A stretch of DNA of 37,505 bases from DAOUAJ01 sp034433615 (GTDB lineage: Bacteria > Chloroflexota > Anaerolineae > DUEN01): NCBI GenBank assembly GCA_034433615.1, contig DAOUAJ010000030.1, forward strand, positions 1 through 37,505, written 5' to 3'. Numbering within the stretch: position 1 is the stretch's first letter; every line of letters begins with the position of its first letter. A model generated the notes under the pieces. It was not told the origin of the DNA, did not search any database, and saw nothing but the letters and a program-made list of their open reading frames with translations. Made by a program: the position numbers and the translations under genes. Shown here one piece after another: positions 7,464-15,058 of the stretch.

Positions 7464-7837
7464 TGAAATTCTTGCTGAACATGAATATCCCCCGGGAACT
7501 TGGCAGGCGTTTGACAGCTAAGGGGCATGAATGTCGCCACGTGGGTGACATCGGAATGTTCCAAGCAGGTGATGTAGCGATCATGGAAGAGGCCAGAAGG
7601 AACAAGGAGGTGATCCTAACGCACGATCTGGACTACAGTCACTTACTGGCTTTCTCCGGGGGATCGGCGCCTTCTGTTGTCGTTTTCCGCCTGCGCAATA
7701 CACACCCTGATAACCTATTTGCCCGGATCATGGGCGCGTGGCTTGAAATCGAGGGGCCGTTGCTCAAAGGGGCAATTGTGGCGCTGGAGGATGCCACTGT
7801 TCGTATCCGAAAATTGCCGATTACGCGCGAAGCGTAA
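7463..7837 (+). CDS. DUF5615 PIN-like toxin (VapC45-like) with altered first acidic residue
   Basis: 124 aa from the ATG at 7463, overlapping the DUF433 stop. An upstream in-frame start at 7364 would run through the antitoxin gene and is not credible. The layout is that of DUF5615 ribonuclease-like proteins: N-terminal strand MKFLLNMNIP, RHVGDIGM, EEAR (acidic helix), ILTHDLDYSHLLA (Asp55, Asp57) and SVVVFRLRNTHPDNL. The family usually has Asp at position 6 (LLDxNLP or LLDMN). Here the codon is AAC, giving Asn6, which removes a predicted metal ligand. The toxin may be weak or inactive, or use other ligands. Confidence 0.88.
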   Translation: MKFLLNMNIPRELGRRLTAKGHECRHVGDIGMFQAGDVAIMEEARRNKEVILTHDLDYSHLLAFSGGSAPSVVVFRLRNTHPDNLFARIMGAWLEIEGPLLKGAIVALEDATVRIRKLPITREA

Positions 7838-7914
7838 CGCAGACCACACCTCTCCATCTTCGTAATTATGATTCTATCTAAGCCAGAGGCACACAACATG
7901 TAGCGAGGTCTTTC

Positions 7915-9030
7915 ATGACAGTCCAAGAGATGATCGAAACAGTTCCCACCAAGTTGAGTGACGACGGCCAGATGTGGGCTGCCCGGTTATACGGCCCGCG
8001 CGACCTGCGCGTTGAACGGGTGCCGCTGCCGCCGGAGCCCGGCCCGGGCGAGGCGCTGCTACGCGTGACGGTGACCAGCATCTGTGGGTCGGACTTGCAC
8101 ACCTATACCGATGGACGCATTGGCGATACCTTCGTGGAGTCGCCCCTGGTCCTGGGGCACGAGTTCGCGGGTGTCGTGCTGGCGGTGGGGCCGGGCACGC
8201 GCGATGGCAACGACGAGCCCTTGCAGCCTGGGCAACGGGTAGCGGTGGACCCGGCCATGCCATGCGGCCGTTGCGAATTCTGCGAGAAGGGGCATCCCAA
8301 TTTGTGCCGGCGTATGCACTTCTGCGGGCTGTGGCCAGATGATGGCTCACTGTGCGAGTACATGATCATGCCGGGTCACTCCTGCTTTCCGATTCCCGAC
8401 CGCATCAGTGACATCGAGGCGGCTTTACTGGAGCCGTTGGGCGTCGGCATGCACGCAGTGGATCTGGCCAAGTTAAAGGTGGGGGAGAGCGTGGCGATCC
8501 TGGGAGCCGGCCCCATCGGCTTAATGACCCTGGAGATGGCACGCCTCTCCGGCGCTGATCCCATTTTCGTGACGGAGCCTCTGCCATGGCGGGTTGAGAT
8601 GGCTCGTCGCTACGGAGCCACTCAGGTCATCAACCCGACCGAGACTGACCCCGTGCGGGCGATCATGGCCGCTACCAACGGTCGAGGCGTGGACGTCGTC
8701 TTCGAGGTGGCGTGGGGCGCTGAGACGGTGGCGCAGGCGGTAGAGATCGTTTGCCTGGGCGGGCGCCTGATCCTGGTGGGCATCCCGGGCGAGGATGTGC
8801 TAACCATGCGTCACTCGGCAGCGCGGCGCAAAGGGTTGACCATCAAGATGTCCCGCCGCATGAAGCACGTCTACCCACGGGCGATCCGGCTGGCTGAGCA
8901 AGGCAGAGTGAACCTGATGGGCATGGTCACTCACCGTTTCCCGTTGACACAGGCGGCGGAGGCCTTCGCACTCAACGCGGACTATCGCGATCAGGTTATC
9001 AAGGTTGTCGTCGAAATCAGTTCAACGTAA
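7915..9030 (+). CDS. Zinc-dependent medium-chain (sorbitol/polyol-type) dehydrogenase
   Basis: 371 aa. Oxidises a sugar alcohol or secondary alcohol with NAD(P). Catalytic zinc ligands Cys57, His82 and Glu83 (ICGSDLH, LGHEF) and the four-cysteine structural zinc loop Cys117/120/123/131 are present. The Rossmann motif is AILGAGPIGLM. The closest families are L-iditol/xylitol/threonine dehydrogenases. There is only a weak ribosome site (GCGAGG) before the ATG at 7915. It is directly followed by araB and araD, which suggests that its product is a ketopentose such as ribulose or xylulose made from arabitol, ribitol or xylitol. No araA isomerase is visible, so the dehydrogenase may be the entry step. 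Substrate not determined. Confidence 0.9.
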   Translation: MTVQEMIETVPTKLSDDGQMWAARLYGPRDLRVERVPLPPEPGPGEALLRVTVTSICGSDLHTYTDGRIGDTFVESPLVLGHEFAGVVLAVGPGTRDGNDEPLQPGQRVAVDPAMPCGRCEFCEKGHPNLCRRMHFCGLWPDDGSLCEYMIMPGHSCFPIPDRISDIEAALLEPLGVGMHAVDLAKLKVGESVAILGAGPIGLMTLEMARLSGADPIFVTEPLPWRVEMARRYGATQVINPTETDPVRAIMAATNGRGVDVVFEVAWGAETVAQAVEIVCLGGRLILVGIPGEDVLTMRHSAARRKGLTIKMSRRMKHVYPRAIRLAEQGRVNLMGMVTHRFPLTQAAEAFALNADYRDQVIKVVVEISST

Positions 9031-9073
9031 AACGTGAAACGTAAGAGCCTTCTCATACGCACCACGTTTTACG
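9026..9073. repeat. Perfect 11-bp inverted repeat (ACGTTTTACG family) before araB
   Basis: CGTAAAACGTG (9026-9036) and CACGTTTTACG (9063-9073) are perfect inverted copies 26 bp apart. They overlap the stop of the dehydrogenase gene and end 35 bp before the araB start. The motif belongs to a dispersed family: related ACGTTTTACGTTTCACG units appear in frame inside the DUF2298 gene near 26336-26361. In RNA it would make a hairpin in the dehydrogenase-araB spacer. Confidence 0.7.
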
Positions 9074-9108
9074 CTTTACGCATCAATGTAATGGGAGGAG
9101 GCACTTTG

Positions 9109-10797
9109 ATGAGCACACGCAAGTACACCATCGGCATTGACTTTGGCACAGAATCCGGGCGGGCGGTCCTGGTGGACGTGGCCGACGGCCGCGAGGTCGC
9201 CACCTACGTCCACAACTACGCCAACGGCGTCATTGACGAAAAGCTGCCGGGTACTGAGATCCGCCTGGAGCCGGACTGGGCGCTCCAGGACCCCAACGAT
9301 TATCTGGAGGTGTTCAAAAAGGCAGTCCCGGCCGTCCTCAAGGAGGGCGGTGTTGCCCCCGAAGATGTCATCGGTCTGGGCATTGACTTCACCGCCTGCA
9401 CCATGATGCCGGTCAAGAAGGATGGGACACCGCTTTGCTTCCTGCCCCAGTATCGCAACCGCCCTCACGCCTGGGTCAAGCTGTGGAAGCACCACGCGGC
9501 CCAGCCCGAAGCCAACAAGCTGAACGAGATCGCCCGCAAGCTGGGATATAAGTTCCTCGATCGCTACGGTGGCAAGATCAGCTCCGAGTGGTTCTTCCCC
9601 AAGTCATGGCAGATTCTGGATGAAGACCCGGAGATTTACACAGCAGCGGATCGGCTGATTGAGGGGGCCGACTGGGTAGTGTGGCAGCTCACCGGCGTGG
9701 AGAAGCGCAATCTGTGCACGGCTGGCTACAAAGCCATCTGGTCCAAGCGTGAGGGGTTCCCGCCCAACGAGTTCTTCAAGGCACTGGACCCGCGCATGGA
9801 GCGCATCGTTGATGACAAGATGTCGCGCACCATCTATCCGCTGGGAGCTAAAGCGGGGGGATTGACTGAGGAGGCTGCGCGCTGGACCGGATTGAGGCCG
9901 GGCACGGCCGTAGCCATCGCCAACGTGGATGCCCACGTCTCCGTTCCTGCTGCCACCGTCGTCGAGCCGGGGCGGATGGTCATCATCATGGGCACTTCCA
10001 ATTGTCACATGGTGCTGGGGACCGAGGAACACATCGTCCCTGGTATGTGCGGCTACGTCGAGGATGGCATCGTTCCCGGTTTCTTTGGGTATGAGGCGGG
10101 ACAATCGTGCGTGGGCGACCATTTCGCCTGGTTTGTGGAAAATTGCGTGCCGGCTACGTACGAAGCTGAGGCCAAAGCTCGCGGCCTGAACATCCATCAA
10201 CTGCTGGAGGAGAAGGCCGCTCGTTTAAAGCCGGGCCAGAGCGGTCTCCTGGCTCTGGATTGGTGGAACGGCAACCGCAGCGTGCTGGTGGATGTGGACC
10301 TCACCGGCATGCTGGTGGGAGCTACACTGGCTACCAAAGCTGAAGAGATCTACCGGGCGTTGATCGAGGCTACCGCCTACGGCACGCGGGTGATCATCGA
10401 GACCTTTGAAACCCATGGCGTGCCCGTTAATGAGATCGTGGCCACCGGTGGACTGCCCGATCGTAACAAGCTGCTGATGCAGATCTACGCCGATGTCACC
10501 GGCCGGCCCATCAACATCGCTGAGACGCGTCAGGCCGGCGCGTTCGGCTCGGCCATGCACGGCGCGGTGGCGGCTGGCAAGGCCGCGGGCGGCTACGATT
10601 CCATCTTCGAGGCTACCAGGCACATGGCGCGCCTGCGCGATGAGTCGTATCGCCCTATCCCTGAAAACCAGAAGATCTACGATCGGTTGTATGCGGAGTA
10701 TATCACGTTGCACGACTACTTCGGCCGTGGCGCCAACGACGTGATGAAGCGATTGAAGGCGCTCAAAGCTGAGATTTTGGCAGGGAATTCGAGATGA
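9109..10797 (+). CDS. araB: L-ribulokinase
   Basis: 562 aa from the ATG at 9109, preceded by GGGAGGAGGC. An in-frame ATG at 9034 falls in repeat sequence and is rejected. Length and sequence fit AraB (about 560 aa): FGGY N-domain phosphate loop GIDFGTESGRAVLVD (8-22), GIDFTACTMMPV, SSEWFFPKSWQ, GADWVVWQLTG, the C-domain ADP-binding GTSNCHMVLG, FGYEAGQSCVGDHFAWF, and the late ATGGLPDRNKLLMQIYADV and AGAFGSAMHGAVAAG. It phosphorylates ribulose with ATP to ribulose 5-phosphate, the substrate of AraD downstream. It may also accept other 2-ketopentoses. Confidence 0.95.
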   Translation: MSTRKYTIGIDFGTESGRAVLVDVADGREVATYVHNYANGVIDEKLPGTEIRLEPDWALQDPNDYLEVFKKAVPAVLKEGGVAPEDVIGLGIDFTACTMMPVKKDGTPLCFLPQYRNRPHAWVKLWKHHAAQPEANKLNEIARKLGYKFLDRYGGKISSEWFFPKSWQILDEDPEIYTAADRLIEGADWVVWQLTGVEKRNLCTAGYKAIWSKREGFPPNEFFKALDPRMERIVDDKMSRTIYPLGAKAGGLTEEAARWTGLRPGTAVAIANVDAHVSVPAATVVEPGRMVIIMGTSNCHMVLGTEEHIVPGMCGYVEDGIVPGFFGYEAGQSCVGDHFAWFVENCVPATYEAEAKARGLNIHQLLEEKAARLKPGQSGLLALDWWNGNRSVLVDVDLTGMLVGATLATKAEEIYRALIEATAYGTRVIIETFETHGVPVNEIVATGGLPDRNKLLMQIYADVTGRPINIAETRQAGAFGSAMHGAVAAGKAAGGYDSIFEATRHMARLRDESYRPIPENQKIYDRLYAEYITLHDYFGRGANDVMKRLKALKAEILAGNSR

Positions 10798-10840
10798 GAG
10801 ATGGGAGATGGGAGATCACCAATCTCCTATCTCCCATCTC
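10798..10840. repeat. 19-bp near-perfect inverted repeat after araB
   Basis: The left arm 10798-10816 (GAGATGGGAGATGGGAGAT) and the right arm 10822-10840 match in 18 of 19 positions around a 5-base loop. The arms are themselves tandem (GAGATGG)-like heptamers. The hairpin starts immediately after the araB stop. It has no T-run and so may stabilise the araB 3' end rather than terminate transcription. Confidence 0.75.
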
Positions 10841-10866
10841 CAGCACAGAAAGGACGGGGTTTCTAG

Positions 10867-11004
10867 GTGAGAGCGACTGCGGCGGATCGGGCTCGGCTGG
10901 AGGCAAAAGTACAATTTTGCGCCAGACTCCGTCGCGAGGGCAAATATGATACTTGCTGCTGGCATGGCTACAGTAGTCATCGCGGCGCTCAGGAACTCCT
11001 TTGA
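10867..11004 (+). CDS. Possible small ORF between araB and araD
   Basis: A 45-codon frame opens with GTG at 10867 (only AGG nearby as ribosome site) and ends with TGA at 11002-11004. The product is basic and cysteine-containing (ADRARLEAKVQFCARLRREG near the start, CCWHGYSSHRG near the end). I do not recognise it. It could be a real small protein, the eroded 5' end of a lost gene of the operon, or chance. It fills most of the 243-bp gap between the two sugar genes. Confidence 0.25.
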   Translation: MRATAADRARLEAKVQFCARLRREGKYDTCCWHGYSSHRGAQELL

Positions 11005-11040
11005 GGCCGAGAAGGGCTTGTGAACGGAGGGTGTGAAAAG

Positions 11041-11682
11041 TTGCTGGAAGCATTACGGAAAGAGATCTGGCGGCTGCATCTGGAGCTACCCAAAAACGGC
11101 CTGGTGGCATGGACCAGCGGCAACGTCAGCGCCCGTGACCCTGAAACCGGCTACATCGTCATCAAGCCATCGGGTCTGCGCTACGAAGAGTTACGGCCGG
11201 AGCACATGGTGATCGTGGATCTGAATGGCCACCGCATCGAAGGGAACCTCAAGCCCTCGTCCGACACGGCCAGCCATCTTTACATCTACCGTCATCGGCC
11301 AGACGTCAACGGCGTGGTACACACTCATTCCCCTTATGCTACCGCCTTCGCTGCGCTGGGCCGGCCTATCCCCGTCTACCTGACTGCCATCGCCGACGAG
11401 TTCGGCGGCCCCATCCCGTGTGGCGGCTTTGCCCTCATCGGCGGCGAGGAGATCGGCAGGGTGGTGGTGGAGTCCATCGGCGATTCGCCGGCGGTGCTGC
11501 TCAAGAACCACGGCGTTTTTACTGTCGGTCCTACAGCCGAGGCCGCCGTCAAGGCTGCGGTAATGGTGGAAGATGTGGCGCGCACGGTGTGGATCGCGCT
11601 GCAACTGGGCCAACCTGACGAGATCCCGCCGGAGGATGTGGCCAGGCTGCGGCACCGATATACGACCGAATACGGACAGTGA
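11041..11682 (+). CDS. araD: L-ribulose-5-phosphate 4-epimerase / class II aldolase family
   Basis: 213 aa if started at TTG 11041, which has GGAGGG 9 bases upstream and lines up with the usual 'MLE-L---V' start of AraD. A GTG at 11020 would add 7 residues. Motifs: TSGNVSARD, IKPSG, SSDTASH (phosphate binding), VHTHSPYAT with zinc ligands His94 and His96, and LLKNHGVF with the third histidine. It converts L-ribulose 5-phosphate to D-xylulose 5-phosphate, the step after AraB. Fuculose-phosphate aldolase is a related alternative, but the araB neighbour and the sequence favour the epimerase. Confidence 0.9.
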   Translation: MLEALRKEIWRLHLELPKNGLVAWTSGNVSARDPETGYIVIKPSGLRYEELRPEHMVIVDLNGHRIEGNLKPSSDTASHLYIYRHRPDVNGVVHTHSPYATAFAALGRPIPVYLTAIADEFGGPIPCGGFALIGGEEIGRVVVESIGDSPAVLLKNHGVFTVGPTAEAAVKAAVMVEDVARTVWIALQLGQPDEIPPEDVARLRHRYTTEYGQ

Positions 11683-11694
11683 TAGGCGCGCCGG

Positions 11695-11876
11695 CTGCGC
11701 CCTGTGCCGGGCGCACCTGAGTGGATCCAACGGTTGCGAGTGTGCGACTGGCAGCAGGCGGTCGCCTCGTCGGCGCCCAGGCTCAACATCGAGGCGATGC
11801 TTGGCGAACTGGGCCTGCGTAACGCGTTCGATGCCGTCATCTGCGCCGAGGAACTGCCCGCGGGCAAGCCCGATCC
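11695..11876 (+). pseudogene. Fragment of a HAD-superfamily (beta-phosphoglucomutase-like) phosphatase
   Basis: About 60 codons read as the middle of a HAD hydrolase: LRPVPGAPEWIQRL, then VASSAPRLNIEAMLGELGLR (motif II region), FDAVICAEELPAGKPDP (motif III Lys). The N-terminal DxD nucleophile motif and the C-terminal motif IV are absent. At about 11877 the similarity stops where an AraC-regulator remnant on the other strand begins. The left end abuts the araD stop. It is therefore an internal fragment left by deletions at both ends. Confidence 0.7.
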
Positions 11877-12076
11877 AATCGATACCTTTTGCCCACCAGC
11901 ACTTGCTTGCTGCCCTGGGCGATCACGCAGAAGGCAGGCTCGAACACACTGTGTCGCAACTCGGTGGGTGATGAGACGCGGTGAAGGTGGAGCCCTGGAA
12001 GGGGCTCTATTTCTCCGTCCTCCGGGATCGCTCGCGCGATGCGTTCGATCAGCTCGCCACGGTAGACGCTTGTCAT
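11837..12076 (-). pseudogene. N-terminal fragment of an AraC-family regulator
   Basis: From the ATG at 12076, about 64 residues match the AraC_N (PF06719-type) ligand-binding start: LIERIARAIPEDGEIEPLPG, LHLHRVSSPTELRHSVFEP, FCVIAQGSKQVLVGKRYR. After about 11879 the frame enters the HAD fragment and ends at 11837 with a meaningless arginine-rich tail. The whole C-terminal helix-turn-helix half is gone, so the product cannot be a DNA-binding regulator. Confidence 0.7.
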
Positions 12077-12233
12077 GAGCGTTTCTCGTGTCTCCGCACA
12101 GTTTGCCCCAACAGGTCCCAGGCAATGAATTCACTATGTGGCGCAGGCTTTCCAGCCCGTCCCACACCCCGTCTGACGACAACGGCGCAGGTTATGGCAC
12201 AAAGTGTCAGGTAGCCAGGAAGGGAGTTCAGCC
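11877..12233. other. Gap without an intact gene
   Basis: The stretch from araD to the cupin gene (11683-12233) holds only the HAD fragment and the AraC-regulator fragment. In 12077-12233 I see no gene, hairpin or clear promoter. The last bases carry the cupin ribosome site. Confidence 0.6.
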
Positions 12234-12629
12234 ATGGATATCAAACGCAGTGGTTCACAGCCTTCCCGCAAGGGGCCGGCGGAATGGTTCACTGGCGCAG
12301 TGCGCATCGCCCCCTTGTTCGAGGCGCCTGATCCGGCGCGGGTCCGCGGTGCCAGTGTCACCTTCGAGCCCGGGGCGCGCACGGCATGGCATACCCACCC
12401 GCTGGGCCAGATCCTGATCGTGACGGCCGGCTGCGGCCTGGTGCAGAGCTGGGGAGGCCCGCGGGAGGAGATCAAGCCCGGCGACGTGGTCTGGATCGCG
12501 CCGGGCGAGAAGCACTGGCATGGCGCCGCGCCCACCACGGCCATGACCCACATCGCGATTCAGGAGGCGCTGGACGGCGCGGTGGTCGAGTGGCTGGAGC
12601 ATGTGGCCGATGAACAGTATCTCGGATAA
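12234..12629 (+). CDS. Cupin-domain protein (small mononuclear metal cupin)
   Basis: 131 aa from the ATG at 12234 with AGGAAGGGAG upstream. A start 10 codons earlier is less likely. Single cupin barrel: motif 1 AWHTHPLGQILIV supplies His53, His55 and Gln59, and motif 2 (PGDVVWIAPGEKHWHG) supplies His94. The sequence resembles the cupins linked with carboxymuconolactone-decarboxylase-like proteins and the manganese cupin hydroxynitrile lyases, but the substrate is unknown. It begins a short plus-strand run: cupin, DUF2255, truncated aldo/keto reductase. Possible role: redox or detoxification enzyme. Confidence 0.88.
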   Translation: MDIKRSGSQPSRKGPAEWFTGAVRIAPLFEAPDPARVRGASVTFEPGARTAWHTHPLGQILIVTAGCGLVQSWGGPREEIKPGDVVWIAPGEKHWHGAAPTTAMTHIAIQEALDGAVVEWLEHVADEQYLG

Positions 12630-12669
12630 GCGGACGCGCCGGATAGGGCCGTGAGGATGGAGGCCTGCC

Positions 12670-13071
12670 ATGATGGGATGGACGAAGGATGAGCTTGACC
12701 GCATCGGCAACGCGGAGGAGCTGGAGCTGGCGCCGAGGCGCGCGGACGGCACCTTGCGGAAGCCGGTGCCGGTTTGGGTGGTGCGCGTCGGGGATGACCT
12801 CTACGTGCGCTCCTACAGGGGGCGTAGCGGTGCCTGGTTCCGCGCCGCACAGAGGAGCCATGAAGGGCATATCCGGGCCGGCGGTGTCGAGAGAGACGTG
12901 ACCTTCGTGGAGGAAACCGATCCGGAGGTCAATGACCGGATCGACGCCGCCTACCGGGCCAAGTATGGCCGTTACCCCCAGTACGTCGCCCCGATGGTGA
13001 CCGTTGAGGCGCGCGCCACCACACTCAAACTGGTGCCACACGGAGCGAAGACACACACCGAGGAGGACTGA
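12670..13071 (+). CDS. DUF2255 family protein
   Basis: 133 aa. The ATG at 12670 (or 12673) has GGAGG upstream. The sequence has the family pattern: WTKDELDRIGNAEELELAPRR near the start, TLRKPVPVWVVRVGDDLYVRS, WFRAAQRS and a late Y-x-A-K-Y-G region. DUF2255 proteins resemble the split-barrel flavin-binding (nitroreductase-like, F420/FMN) folds by size and motif, but no reaction is established. It lies 40 bp after the cupin gene and 4 bp before the reductase remnant, so it was probably co-transcribed. Confidence 0.85.
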   Translation: MMGWTKDELDRIGNAEELELAPRRADGTLRKPVPVWVVRVGDDLYVRSYRGRSGAWFRAAQRSHEGHIRAGGVERDVTFVEETDPEVNDRIDAAYRAKYGRYPQYVAPMVTVEARATTLKLVPHGAKTHTEED

Positions 13072-13075
13072 AGCC

Positions 13076-13366
13076 GTGGAGTATGTGAAGCTGGGAAACA
13101 CGGGCCTGGATGTATCGCGGATCTGCCTCGGCTGCATGAGCTTTGGTAAGGCAGAGGGATGGGTCCACAACCCGTGGGCGCTGAACGAGGAGGAGAGCCG
13201 GTCCATCATCAAGAGGGCGCTGGAGTTAGGCATCAACTTCTTTGACACGGCCAACGTGTATGCCTACGGCGTCAGCGGGGAGATCCTCGGCCGGGCCCTC
13301 TCGGTGACCATCTCGTCGCCCAGCGGGGCTGGTTGCCAGGAGGTGGATCGGCGGTCTGGGTCGTGA
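13076..13366 (+). pseudogene. Truncated aldo/keto reductase
   Basis: Starts with GTG at 13076 after GAGGAGG. The first 75 residues are a good aldo/keto reductase N-terminus: VKLGNTGLDVSRICLGCMSFG, a RSIIKRALELGINFFDTANVY segment with the catalytic Asp and Tyr, and GEILGRAL. From about 13300 the sequence is unrelated and stops at 13366. The catalytic Lys and His and three quarters of the barrel are missing, so it is a remnant. A diol-dehydratase fragment follows at once. Confidence 0.75.
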
Positions 13367-13386
13367 GTTCTCTCGCTAACCGGACT

Positions 13387-13480
13387 GTGCTCCACCCTCT
13401 GGATCAACCTGGAGCTTTTCCGCAGTCATCCGACCTGGCGTTGGGAGTCGTACCGGGCCATCGGTCGCAACGCGGCGGTC
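13387..13480 (+). pseudogene. Remnant of a diol dehydratase medium-subunit region
   Basis: About 94 bp match the 3' part of the fused dehydratase gene at about 17334-17424. The DNA shares AACCTGGAGCTTTTCC-like and GAGTCGTACCGGGCCATCGG blocks and then CGCAACGCGGCG. In translation, pieces reading LHPLD, FPQSSDLAL and SYRAIGRNAA correspond to LRPLN, FPQSPNLTL and SYRAIGRNAA. Two small indels shift the frame between the pieces. It is the eroded end of a second copy. Confidence 0.7.
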
Positions 13481-13488
13481 GCCCAGGG

Positions 13489-13510
13489 GTGTAATTAACG
13501 GCAATTACAC
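13489..13510. promoter_or_regulatory. Perfect 8-bp palindrome, possible operator or terminator stem
   Basis: GTGTAATT (13489-13496) and AATTACAC (13503-13510) with a 6-base spacer. It overlaps the 3' end of the lipoprotein frame (stop at 13505). Being AT-rich in a GC-rich area it stands out. It could be a dyad for a regulator or a weak terminator between converging reading frames. Confidence 0.4.
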
Positions 13511-14779
13511 GTCCCTGGCTATCTCTGCGCGCTGAGAAGCTCGTTGATCGTCCTGGGAGCATGGGGGGGTAAATTCGATGGACTGGGCGATCTGCCACAG
13601 GACTTGGGTCATGTGCTCATCGAGAGCAGGGGTCACGATGGCCAGCACCAGACGGCCGTGGGTCAATATAATGCTTTGGGAAGGACCCCATTCGCTAGTG
13701 AGAACCACGTACAACACTTCGCGTTGCAAGCCGTCCAGGCGGGCCAGGGTTTGGGAGCGAATCTTGCTGATTTCTGGCCGGGGCCCCTCGGTGGGAACGG
13801 TGCGAAGATACTCCGTGTACCATGCCTGTAAATCCCCCCTCTCAGGGAATTCCTGGTTTAGATAGACGATCTCCACTTTGCTCTAGCCATCCTCCAACGG
13901 ATCTCCGGTGGGGTAGAGGGCCACATACCGACCTGCCACCGCCCGGTCTTCCACCTGCCATCCGCTGGGATACTGAAGGGAGAAGAAGGGTGCCTGGTAG
14001 GTGGACCAGCCTTCCTGGGCTGGGGTCGTCTTCGGTTTGACAACAGGAGGAGACGGTTCAGCCGGCGTCAACGCTACCTTATCTGCGATGGGTGCGAACG
14101 TATCCAACACCATCTCGGCTGAGGCCCGACACGATTTGATCTCTCTGTCTGAGGCCCCTGGGAGCAGCGTCACCCGGAAAAGATAGAGGCCATCCGTCAG
14201 ATCCAACGCATAGGCCAGCAATCTCTCTTCAGGAAAATAACGGACCACGAAGGGATAGCCAGCCAATGACGCCTGTCCCATATAGAGGGGGCCTCTGGCT
14301 TCGCCTCCCCCCGCCGTGAGCTGCAAAATGCAACCAGGGAGTTGTCGGTGGGCTAAGGTGGTCCCTTCTCGCTCCCATACCTCGGGGGTATATTCCACCT
14401 GGAACAAGGACCCGTAGCCGTTGCGCACCCGGATCTGGACGAATCCCTCCCGTTCAGCGGGCAGAACCGCGAGCAGGTAGGGATCGGGCATAGGGGTGGA
14501 AGTCATCTCCGGTGTGGGCGGCTGCCGGGTGAGCCAGGCCAGGTAGGCCGCTTCTTGAGTGAGGAACTCCGGGCTCAGTGTAGGCGGTGTCCCCAGAGTG
14601 ATATGGCGAGAGGCCTCCAGGTCGCGGCAGACGATATAGCTGAGATCCGAGCAAAGGGTTGGGGTAGATGTCATCCTCTCCGACTGGGCTGTCCCAACCG
14701 ATACTTCGGATACACGGCAGGACAGAAGCATAAAGATCCACAAGATTTGACAGGACATGGTTAGAAGCCTGTTTTTCAT
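13505..14779 (-). pseudogene. Lipoprotein gene interrupted by an in-frame TAG
   Basis: From the ATG at 14779 (AGGAG 9 bases upstream) the frame codes 298 residues and meets TAG at 13885-13883. The same frame then continues with S-K-V-E for about 125 more residues to 13505. The N-terminus is a lipoprotein signal (hydrophobic core, lipobox LLSC, Cys at about 21). The region before the TAG (FFSLQYPSGW.., RYVALYP) and that after it (KVEIVYLNQEFPERGDLQ.., VVLTSEW..ILTHGRLVLAI) look like two halves of one PsbP-like C-terminal domain. A GTG at 13876 could start a separate 123-residue product, but no good ribosome site precedes it. Function unknown. Confidence 0.7.
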
Positions 14780-14878
14780 TCCATCTGACTCCTGTGTATC
14801 CTAACACTCTGGGTTACAGCAAAGAAGTGCTGCCTAGACAAAAGATTACCACGTGCCGGTGCGTGTTGTCTCGCCTCT

Positions 14879-15058
14879 CTATTTCCATACCACATCAACC
14901 AGGTATTTCGTTTCCCGTTGGGCCTCAGGGTCCCAATCAGACACGATGGCTTGGGAGCCGCCTGGGGCCATCGAATCGAGGAAATAACACGACAGTGCCT
15001 TCCAGTGGCTGCCATCACTGGTGGCAGCGAAGATGAAGATCCGGGAGAGTCCCTTCAT
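14879..15058 (-). CDS. Small hypothetical protein
   Basis: 59 aa from an ATG at 15058 with GGAGGAGG about 10 bases upstream. Stop TAG at 14881-14879. Sequence features: IFIFAATSDGSHWKALSCYF at the start, a middle with MAPGGSQAIVSD, and an acidic-basic end (RETKYLVDVVW). I recognise no family. The strong ribosome site and ordinary amino-acid mix argue for a real gene; its shortness argues against. Around it, 14780-14878 and 15059-15226 show nothing else I can name. Confidence 0.4.
   Translation of the reverse strand: MKGLSRIFIFAATSDGSHWKALSCYFLDSMAPGGSQAIVSDWDPEAQRETKYLVDVVWK

Noticed and set aside
13004..13076. Earlier start for the aldo/keto reductase remnant
   Set aside because: Would overlap the DUF2255 gene by over 60 bp; the GTG at 13076 has GAGGAGG at good distance and family-like first residues.
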